Positions 1 through 5,357 of a stretch of DNA of 5,357 nucleotides are shown piece after piece. A program made the position numbers and the translations under genes. The stretch is from an uncultured bacterium (lineage in GTDB: Bacteria > Hydrogenedentota > Hydrogenedentia > Hydrogenedentales > JAEUWI01). Numbering within the stretch: the stretch's first letter is position 1; each line of letters starts with the position of its first letter. Location: assembly GCA_937895305.1 (NCBI GenBank), contig CALAXS010000745.1, positions 1 to 5,357 of the forward strand. Reading direction: 5' to 3'. The notes beneath the pieces were generated by a model, which saw nothing but the letters and a program-made list of their open reading frames with translations, searched no databases and was not told the origin of the DNA.

Positions 1-182
1 TTAAGGGACCATAGCACAGAAATCAGGGCTGCACTATTTACCGAATTTGTAAATTAATTATACTGTTTAGCAAAATGACAAGTGCTACCCCCGACAGGTC
101 CGAATGGACACATCCGCAGACGAAAATAGGGAATCATGGGGAAGAACAGAGAATAGTGCTAAAACAGATCGTTTACGCTGCT
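1..182. other. Intergenic region downstream of the operon
   Basis: After the DUF4340 stop there are 182 bases without a supportable gene. The part at about 36-75 is AT-rich. It holds TTTACC (37-42), 16 bases, then TATACT (59-64) on the plus strand, a weak promoter candidate. A perfect TATAAT lies on the minus strand at 57-62, but its nearest TTGTCA (76-81) is only 13 bases away, too close for a normal promoter. I found no GC-rich hairpin followed by a T run that would end the operon, so transcription may continue past the window or stop by Rho. Confidence 0.4.
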
Positions 183-2030
183 TTAAACTTTGCGCAAACC
201 ACGAATTCCATCACGGAAAATATCCAGCAGATCCTGCGGAATGCGGAATACGCCCTCCCGTGTACTGATGGTAGCGAAACGGTAACCTGGATCCTCGGCA
301 TCGGCTTTCCCGACGGTGAGGATGCCCAGATTTTCCGGTTCTGCGTCCGGATTGGCTGGATCCTTGAGGATGAGTGCAACGCTAAGCACCGGGGCATCGA
401 AGCCGAAGAGGCCCTGAAGGGCGGTATTTTCTTCGAGAATAGACATTCCCTTGAGGCTACTCAGAATCTGCAGCATACTTTTCGGGTCACTTTGGTTAGA
501 AAAAGCGTAGCCTTCAGGCTCACGGAGCAGCCATAAATTATGGACATTATCCGTGTAGTATTCTGTTCCGTCCAGGGTAAACCGGAAATTCACCACATGA
601 TTCGGGTTGAAGCTGTATAGCTCACGGGACCTGAAATTATTGGTGGTGGCTTTCAGGGCCAGAGCTTGTTGCCTGGCCAGGAGGCCCAGGTCACCCGTAT
701 CCTGGAGGGCGTACATGTACTCATCATCGTCTTCAATCGACCAGAATTTCAGGGTAAAAGGGCTTTCCTTACCCGCAGCTTTTCCGGTGATCGTGAATTC
801 AGGCGTGCCCAAGACGAGTTCTGTTGTTGTATCTTGTGTGAATCCAGTCATTTCAATCTGTTTGAGCAGGGCCAGGTAATTCGATATAGCCAATTCCTGA
901 ATATCCGTGTAGTCGTGGGAGCTCAGAGACCAGATACCGTCGTCGCGAGAAAGCACCAGTTTGTCATCCTCGTATTCAATGCTGAGGGATTCCAGTTCCG
1001 ATACCGATTGTGTGAAGAGGTGACGATCACGCAGGGAACTTGTGGTAATGGGCAATAGCGTAAGCAGGTGCGGTGTAATCGTAAACACCGCGCTTTCCCC
1101 CTCACGCCTGGCATAGACCCCCAGACGCTCATCCTCGTTATAGTCGCCCAGAAAGATGGTTTGGGGCGTATCGCTGTTACTGTCCACAACCGTGATTCGT
1201 GCTGCTGGCGGCTCCAGACCATAGTCGCGCAGGTCCGCAGGATGGTCAATGTGATTTTCACCAAATCCGAACTGAATTTCATCGACCAGTAATTTTATGG
1301 CATCCTGATCACCATAGGCCGGCACCGGCGAGGTCATTTTCCAGGGGGCCTCCCCGTTTTCACGTTCAATGGTTACGGGGGTGGATTCTTCACCAATTTC
1401 CATACCGGAATCCTGGCCCTCTTCTGCGGCCTGATCCGCCATGCCCTGTGTCCAGATACGTGCAAACTCAAGCGAACGTAAGGGTGAATTGCGATCGTTA
1501 ACCAGGTAGCGATGTCGTAATTCAAACAAAGAACGGTTCAGCTCGAAGAAGGCTGTTTTCTCATCCACTAAAAATATCATTCCGTCCATGAGTGCATAGC
1601 GGTTGACCTGTGTCGGTTCGAGCTTGCCAAATTTCAGGGTCCTGGGCTTATCCAGTGTAAAGGTGAATTCAAGGACAGGTTCCTCCAGACCATAGATTGC
1701 GAGGTCTTTCTGATCCTGATTCAAGGTACGTTGGTTTTCCAGCTTGCTAAGGCGATCTGCAACACGATTCCAGAGAACCTGTAGGGCACGCACAGACGGG
1801 TCCGGCTCAATAAAGGCCCACACCCCGGGTTCGCGTTGTTCAGCATAACTGACCGGCTCGCCCAAGCGCTGGATGCGCATTTCTTTTATGGCCGTGGGTT
1901 CAAAATCGAAGAGCCGTTTTGCCGCCTGCCTTTCTTCCTTAATATCTACATTGCGTTTTTGGGTGTAGACATAGCCACCACAGAGCAGGATGAGTGCCAG
2001 CCCGAGGAGCAGGGTATTGCGAAACTTCAC
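183..2030 (-). CDS. DUF4340 domain-containing protein, partner of the GldG-like ABC system
   Basis: This 615-residue protein has one N-terminal helix (about 5-22, after VKFRN) and an otherwise soluble part expected in the periplasm. The molecular function of DUF4340 is not known; the family commonly follows GldG-like genes, as here. The sequence shows about four related units. Each opens with an R-x-L-[FVY] type motif (Leu40, Leu176, Leu338, Leu471), then a short strand, a Trp-containing strand (GVWAF, APWKM, GIWSL, NLWLL), a helix, a YGLEEP-like turn (113-118 and 270-275; weaker at 406-410 and 541-546), and a strand ending in a hydrophobic read-out such as GMIFLVDE or GVFRIPQ. An acidic stretch (about 197-217) is inserted in unit 2. 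Start choice: GTG at 2030 lies 8 bases after GGAGG (2039-2043) and overlaps the preceding stop as GTGA. A frame extension to 2108 would add 26 residues inside the upstream gene and has no support. Cys17 follows LL, not a small residue, so it is not a convincing lipoprotein signal. Confidence 0.86.
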   Translation of the reverse strand: MKFRNTLLLGLALILLCGGYVYTQKRNVDIKEERQAAKRLFDFEPTAIKEMRIQRLGEPVSYAEQREPGVWAFIEPDPSVRALQVLWNRVADRLSKLENQRTLNQDQKDLAIYGLEEPVLEFTFTLDKPRTLKFGKLEPTQVNRYALMDGMIFLVDEKTAFFELNRSLFELRHRYLVNDRNSPLRSLEFARIWTQGMADQAAEEGQDSGMEIGEESTPVTIERENGEAPWKMTSPVPAYGDQDAIKLLVDEIQFGFGENHIDHPADLRDYGLEPPAARITVVDSNSDTPQTIFLGDYNEDERLGVYARREGESAVFTITPHLLTLLPITTSSLRDRHLFTQSVSELESLSIEYEDDKLVLSRDDGIWSLSSHDYTDIQELAISNYLALLKQIEMTGFTQDTTTELVLGTPEFTITGKAAGKESPFTLKFWSIEDDDEYMYALQDTGDLGLLARQQALALKATTNNFRSRELYSFNPNHVVNFRFTLDGTEYYTDNVHNLWLLREPEGYAFSNQSDPKSMLQILSSLKGMSILEENTALQGLFGFDAPVLSVALILKDPANPDAEPENLGILTVGKADAEDPGYRFATISTREGVFRIPQDLLDIFRDGIRGLRKV

Positions 2031-3703
2031 TGATGTTTCCTCCGAAGCAGATACATAATAAATCCTGCGATGACGATAGCCTGTACCGTGAAGAGGATGG
2101 CCACCCAACTGATAACGCGTTGCTGCATCGCATTGAGGACCAGGGGGGGATCTTCCTTACCCGTTGGGCGGATAGCGATAAGTTCTTCCGCTTCGGCAAG
2201 CCAGGCAAAGCCATTAAGCAAAAAGTTAAGATGGCCGGGAATGGCCGTTAACAGTTCGTTGGTCGCGAATCCGGCATTCCCCACCACAAGCATTCTGGCC
2301 TGTCGCATCTGCCCAGCTCCTTCAATGACAATATCGGTTGTCTTGCTCACTGCCATTGCAACGGACAAGGGGCCTTGGAGCTCTTCAACATCATGCTGGG
2401 CCTTTTCGCCCTGCTGCAATGAGATGAGATCGGTCTCCGCCCAAAAGTGGGGCGGTGAACGCAACAGTGTGGTTGCGACCACGCCCTCGGGCAGTTTCTC
2501 TGTGGGGCTCACGGTACGCACACCGCTAAGAAGCAGGGTCTGATCAAAATTGTGGGTGGTCGGGTGATTGGCGTTAAAGGCACCCCGGTACGCAGCGGCC
2601 TCCTGCTCCGAATCGTTATAGGCCGTATTGTCAGGACTCAGGTTTAATTCAAATTGGTTGCGTTGTTCGGCATTGGTCATCGCCAGATTGGAGGCAATAT
2701 TTACACCATAGTGCTCTTCAAGCCAGGGGCGAAACACTTCCCGGTTAATCACACCATCCTGGACCGAGAGCCAGGGGTCCAGGATGAGAAAAAGACGTCC
2801 ACCGTCATCCATATACTTTTCCAGGGCCTGGACTTCATTGGGGTGAAGATCTTGCCTGAGATTGTTGATCACCAGAATATCGAAATCGCGGGGAATTTCC
2901 GGGTTCGTCAGATCCAGCCTGAGCGGTTCTACAAGATAAGATTCGTTAAAGAGTACTTTGATAATACCCCCTGCGCCTGCAGGTGTTTTATCATCAGCCA
3001 TGTCTGCTTCGTTGTGCCCGGTAAGGTAGGCGACCTTTGGTTCTGATGCACGCACCACATTGATGAGAGCATTGGTGAAATCCCGTTCCTCAAGACGGGG
3101 CGACCCACCGCCCAACGTAATGACCCGCTTCCGCGCCCCCGAGTGAATCACAATCGTTCCCTGGGGTGAAGCGAAGTTAAGCCCCATGGCTTCCATTTGC
3201 TTTACGCCAACGTCCAGCTGGGGATCCTTGATTTCTACCTTCAGCAAATCTGTATATTCCAGACACTGCTCAAGGAAGCGTTCTGATTTTTCGTGGCCGG
3301 TGAGGACAAACTCGTCGTCCAAATCCAGAAAGAAACAGGTCACTGTGACTTCTTTGTTGATGGCTTCCAGTACCTGGATGGTCTGGGGACTCAATGAGCG
3401 ACGACCTTCCTGGGTGAGGTCGAGGGAAACCCCCATGGATTGGGCCATGACGTACAGGACCATGCAAATGCCCAGAAAGAAGGTAGAGGCAAGCGCAGCA
3501 TTCATACTGCCCATGACGCGACCCTGACGGAGGCTGGTGCTGGCAGCCTGCTTAATCAGGAGGGCCAGCCATAGTAATGCAGCCACAAGGGACGCAGCCA
3601 GGGGAACGAGGACCGACGCTTCAAAAAGGGTCTGGGTGGCCACGGCGATATTCAGAGCGACAGCCAGGAGGAGGATGGCTGCGATACCGGTGATTCGACG
3701 CAA
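2027..3703 (-). CDS. GldG-like auxiliary ABC transporter protein (ABC_transp_aux family)
   Basis: This 558-residue protein is anchored in the inner membrane with a large periplasmic part, and probably works as an accessory of the ABC complex. Hydrophobic helices are seen at about 5-24, 29-50 and 70-89, and a C-terminal one at 528-552 ending in RRKHQ. Positive charges at 2-3, 51-62 and 554-556 place residues 90-526 in the periplasm. Family marks: DLTQEGRRSLSPQT (95-108) just after helix 3, VAYLTGHNE (224-232), GGRLFLILDP (301-310), LQGPLSVAMAV (442-452) and a MLVVGNAGFATNELL block (471-485) before the last helix. The start is TTG at 3703: AGGAG (3711-3715) lies 7 bases upstream, an in-frame stop closes the frame soon beyond, and the first internal Met (residue 64) would lose two helices. 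It starts 29 bases after the permease stop and its own stop overlaps the next start. Three N-terminal helices are more than the single one of classical GldG. Its biochemical role is unknown. Confidence 0.88.
   Translation of the reverse strand: MRRITGIAAILLLAVALNIAVATQTLFEASVLVPLAASLVAALLWLALLIKQAASTSLRQGRVMGSMNAALASTFFLGICMVLYVMAQSMGVSLDLTQEGRRSLSPQTIQVLEAINKEVTVTCFFLDLDDEFVLTGHEKSERFLEQCLEYTDLLKVEIKDPQLDVGVKQMEAMGLNFASPQGTIVIHSGARKRVITLGGGSPRLEERDFTNALINVVRASEPKVAYLTGHNEADMADDKTPAGAGGIIKVLFNESYLVEPLRLDLTNPEIPRDFDILVINNLRQDLHPNEVQALEKYMDDGGRLFLILDPWLSVQDGVINREVFRPWLEEHYGVNIASNLAMTNAEQRNQFELNLSPDNTAYNDSEQEAAAYRGAFNANHPTTHNFDQTLLLSGVRTVSPTEKLPEGVVATTLLRSPPHFWAETDLISLQQGEKAQHDVEELQGPLSVAMAVSKTTDIVIEGAGQMRQARMLVVGNAGFATNELLTAIPGHLNFLLNGFAWLAEAEELIAIRPTGKEDPPLVLNAMQQRVISWVAILFTVQAIVIAGFIMYLLRRKHQ
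2039..2043 (-). promoter_or_regulatory. Ribosome binding site of the DUF4340 gene (supports GTG start)
   Basis: GGAGG on the minus strand, inside the end of the GldG-like gene, lies 8 bases before the GTG at 2030. Together with the GTGA stop/start overlap it fixes the start and points to translational coupling. Confidence 0.85.
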
Positions 3704-3710
3704 GGTGGAT

Positions 3711-3715
3711 CTCCT
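3711..3715 (-). promoter_or_regulatory. Ribosome binding site of the GldG-like gene (supports TTG start)
   Basis: AGGAG on the minus strand sits 7 bases before the TTG at 3703, inside the 29-base gap after the permease stop. It gives this gene its own initiation signal and is the main reason for accepting a TTG start. Confidence 0.8.
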
Positions 3716-3732
3716 GTGAAGTTAATTCCGAA

Positions 3733-4563
3733 TCAGGCGCGCCAGTTTCTGGATTCAAGCGCGCGAAACGTTAGAAAGAGAAAAAATGAAGTAATGAGCA
3801 GGTAATAGGCAATGTCCTGGGGCTGAAATATACCCTGCGCCATTTCTTCTGCATGGGCATCAACCGCCAGTTCCTGGATGAAGGTTCGGGCAATGGTGTA
3901 GATCTGTCCCACGACCGTGCGAAGGCCCGCATTCAGGTTTTCGGGCGCAGGATTGCCCTCGGGCAATTTATCGCCTACCGAACTGATAATGAAAAAGAGC
4001 AGACAAAGACCAAAGGTAATGGTACCGGAGGTCGTAGGATTCCGTGTTAGGGACGATATAAACAGACCCAGGCTGACAAAGGTCGCCCCCATAAGGAGAA
4101 CCGCCAACAAACCGAAGGCCAGAACGGTAACCTCAATATCAACGAAAGCGAAAATAATGCCCAGATGCACCGCGATGACAAGCAGCAATACCCCTACAAT
4201 ACCCATTGCGGCCAGAAATTTACCGAAGATGATGTCACGGTCACGCAGGGGGTACGTGAGCAGTAGTTCGATGGTGCCCTTGTGGCGTTCTCCCGCGAGG
4301 AGCCACATGGTAATCAGTGGCGACAGAAACATGATCATGAGGCCGCAAAAAACCAGGTAGGGACTGAGCACGTATTCTTCAAAGTCCGGCATGGTGCTGT
4401 AACCGTGGGTCGATGGTGCCTGGGATATTTGGGCATACATGAAGAAGTTCATGACAAAACCAAAGCCCGTAATGGCCGCAAAAATAGCCGTGATGACGTA
4501 GCCCACCGGGGTCTGGAAGAACGCTGCAAATTCGCGTTTGGCGACGGTAAGGATAGGTGTCAT
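3733..4563 (-). CDS. ABC-2 type transporter permease, GldF-like
   Basis: This 276-residue inner-membrane subunit is probably driven, as a homodimer, by the ATPase encoded just upstream. Six hydrophobic segments are visible at about 20-43, 66-90, 113-141, 145-171, 178-197 and 251-269. The start MTPILTVAKREF followed by an amphipathic stretch is typical of ABC-2 permeases. The cytoplasmic loop after helix 2 holds the family motif GERHKGTIELLLTYPLRDRD (91-110), which in this family contacts the ATPase. With the N-terminus inside, the 198-250 loop lies in the periplasm, where it could meet the two anchored partner proteins. The ATG shares a base with the ATPase stop. The only ribosome-site candidate is a run of seven G, 7 bases upstream, so coupling to the upstream gene is likely. 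It is a separate gene and not fused to the GldG-like protein, unlike some relatives. The family is clear; the substrate is unknown. Confidence 0.92.
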   Translation of the reverse strand: MTPILTVAKREFAAFFQTPVGYVITAIFAAITGFGFVMNFFMYAQISQAPSTHGYSTMPDFEEYVLSPYLVFCGLMIMFLSPLITMWLLAGERHKGTIELLLTYPLRDRDIIFGKFLAAMGIVGVLLLVIAVHLGIIFAFVDIEVTVLAFGLLAVLLMGATFVSLGLFISSLTRNPTTSGTITFGLCLLFFIISSVGDKLPEGNPAPENLNAGLRTVVGQIYTIARTFIQELAVDAHAEEMAQGIFQPQDIAYYLLITSFFLFLTFRALESRNWRA

Positions 4564-5288
4564 TATGCTGCCCCCCCATCTTTCGCGAGGGCTGCCATGA
4601 AGGCATCCTCCAGGGAAGTGCCTCCCTTGGCCGTCAGGTTTTCCATGCTGTCCCGGGTTACGACCTTGCCTTTGTTAATGATGATTACATGATCGCAAAC
4701 CATAGATACTTCCGGAAGGATATGGGTACTGATAAGCACCGTATGATCCCCCGCGAAACTCTTGATCATCTGACGGATTTCTATGATTTGTTTCGGGTCG
4801 AGACCTGAAGTAGGCTCATCGAGGATGAGTACAGGGGGCGCACCGAGGATGGCCTGTGCAAGGCCCACGCGCTGACGATAGCCTTTGGAAAGGTGGCCGA
4901 TGGTTCGGGAAACCATGGGTTCTAACCCACAGCGATCGAGTACCCGTTCTATTTCACCTTTTATAGCGTTTCGCTTGAGATGTTTGCTATTAGCCACAAA
5001 GGTGAGAAAAGCCTTGACCGTCATTTCTTCATAGAGCGGGACCCGCTCGGGCAGGTAACCCACACGACGTTTCACTTCCATGGGATGCTGGTGCACCTCG
5101 AATCCATCGATAGTGGCTGTGCCGGCACTGGCTGGAAAGAAGCCGGTGAGGATGCGCATGGTGGTGCTTTTCCCTGCTCCGTTGGGGCCGAGAAAACCGA
5201 TGACCTGACCTTGCTCTACGTTAAAGGATATACCCTGAACCGCAGCAAGGTCGCCATAGTTTTTTGTGAGGTCTTTGACCTCAATCAT
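4563..5288 (-). CDS. ABC transporter ATP-binding protein, GldA/NatA-like
   Basis: This 241-residue cytoplasmic nucleotide-binding subunit should power the permease encoded next to it. Seen in the sequence, numbered from the ATG at 5288: A-loop Tyr11, Walker A GPNGAGKST at 34-42 (Lys40), a Q-loop position filled by Glu81 (GYLPER), signature LSKGY at 133-137, Walker B VLILDEP at 153-159 with catalytic Glu158, D-loop SGLD at 161-164 and H-loop His189. All parts needed for ATP hydrolysis are present and the length is normal for a single-domain ABC ATPase. Start choice: the ribosome site AAGGAG (5298-5303) directly abuts an in-frame ATG at 5297, leaving no spacer, but lies 9 bases before the ATG at 5288, giving the usual MIEVKDLTK beginning. 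The stop codon overlaps the permease start by one base (TAATG), so the two are probably translationally coupled. The subfamily is inferred from the YLPE motif and the neighbours; related ATPases also serve drug and sodium exporters. Confidence 0.95.
   Translation of the reverse strand: MIEVKDLTKNYGDLAAVQGISFNVEQGQVIGFLGPNGAGKSTTMRILTGFFPASAGTATIDGFEVHQHPMEVKRRVGYLPERVPLYEEMTVKAFLTFVANSKHLKRNAIKGEIERVLDRCGLEPMVSRTIGHLSKGYRQRVGLAQAILGAPPVLILDEPTSGLDPKQIIEIRQMIKSFAGDHTVLISTHILPEVSMVCDHVIIINKGKVVTRDSMENLTAKGGTSLEDAFMAALAKDGGAA
4571..4577 (-). promoter_or_regulatory. Run of seven G: weak ribosome site of the permease gene and possible slippage point
   Basis: Seven consecutive G on the minus strand encode the Gly-Gly near the ATPase C-terminus and stand 7 bases before the permease ATG. 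This is the only purine-rich stretch at a suitable distance, so it may serve as a poor ribosome site helped by coupling. It is also a homopolymer where slippage could occur. Confidence 0.4.
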
Positions 5289-5357
5289 AGTGTACATCTC
5301 CTTGGTGTGCAGAGGATTTAAGCATATTCAGGGTATAATGGATGGATGCCGCTGGCC
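5289..5357 (-). other. Operon leader and upstream edge; promoter not resolved
   Basis: This stretch lies upstream of the first gene. Apart from the ribosome site, the minus strand offers only weak -10-like hexamers: TATACC (5332-5337) and TATGCT (plus-strand AGCATA, 5321-5326). The -35 box of the first would fall at or beyond the window edge, and no good -35 pairs with the second. The plus strand carries a perfect TATAAT at 5334-5339 but has no matching -35 box 16-18 bases upstream. No second gene is visible in the 60 bases past the ATPase. Confidence 0.35.
5298..5303 (-). promoter_or_regulatory. Ribosome binding site of the ATPase gene, deciding its start
   Basis: On the minus strand AAGGAG lies 9 bases before the ATG at 5288 and zero bases before the ATG at 5297. 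The spacing favours the inner ATG, which also gives the standard N-terminus of this ATPase family. Confidence 0.8.

Noticed and set aside
101..116. Hairpin CGGATG-TGTC-CATTCG on the minus strand as an operon terminator
   Set aside because: The six-pair stem includes a G-U pair and is followed by GACCTGTCGG with no T run.
166..190. Stem GTTTA/TAAAC at the DUF4340 stop as a terminator
   Set aside because: Only five mostly A-T pairs, and the T-rich bases after it are separated and short.
75..536. Plus-strand open frame of 153 codons with a weak promoter-like sequence before it
   Set aside because: About three quarters of it runs antisense through the DUF4340 C-terminus, it has no ribosome site, and the protein resembles no family I know. 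It is most likely a shadow frame.
1974..2030. Lipoprotein signal at Cys17 of the DUF4340 protein
   Set aside because: The residue before Cys is Leu, not Gly, Ala or Ser, so this is better read as a plain membrane anchor.
2031..2108. Longer N-terminus for the DUF4340 protein (26 more residues)
   Set aside because: It would lie wholly within the end of the GldG-like gene, gives a His/Arg/Tyr-rich stretch before the helix, and ignores the well-placed GGAGG and GTG at 2030.
183..5288. Operon as a gliding-motility machine
   Set aside because: The GldA/F/G resemblance is at family level only. No other gliding gene is present, and such cassettes are common in non-gliding bacteria.
5289..5297. ATPase start at the outer ATG (MYTMIEV)
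   Set aside because: AAGGAG touches this ATG with no spacer; the ATG at 5288 has a 9-base spacer and fits the family N-terminus.

Overview
The window carries one compact four-gene operon, all on the minus strand, read from right to left. In order of transcription it encodes an ABC-transporter ATPase (about 5288 to 4563), an ABC-2 type six-helix permease (4563 to 3733), a membrane-anchored periplasmic GldG-like protein (3703 to 2027) and a large membrane-anchored DUF4340 protein (2030 to 183). This is the GldA/GldF/GldG-like auxiliary ABC cassette with the DUF4340 partner that often follows it. The first two proteins should form the ATP-driven inner-membrane complex. The last two expose about 440 and 590 residues to the periplasm and probably act as its periplasmic arms. 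No substrate is known for this arrangement, and nothing here proves a role in gliding.

Organism: a bacterium with roughly 50 to 55% G+C by eye, clear Shine-Dalgarno sites, and ATG, TTG and GTG starts. The large periplasmic parts suggest a diderm. Cassettes with DUF4340 are scattered over several diderm phyla (for example Myxococcota, Planctomycetota and related groups, and some Gammaproteobacteria), and the sequence alone does not let me pick one.

Layout: 1 to 182 is intergenic and AT-rich around 36 to 75, with no gene or convincing terminator that I can support. From 183 to 5288 the coding is almost continuous. The junctions are TAATG (1-base overlap), a 29-base gap with its own ribosome site before a TTG start, and GTGA (4-base overlap). 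From 5289 to 5357 lies the operon leader, whose promoter is probably at or beyond the window edge. All plus-strand open frames look like shadows of the minus-strand genes.

Nothing here clearly points to an undescribed system. The points worth a second look are the four-fold internal repeat in the DUF4340 protein, the extra N-terminal helices in the GldG-like protein, and a run of seven G at the ATPase/permease junction where one added base would fuse the two genes.
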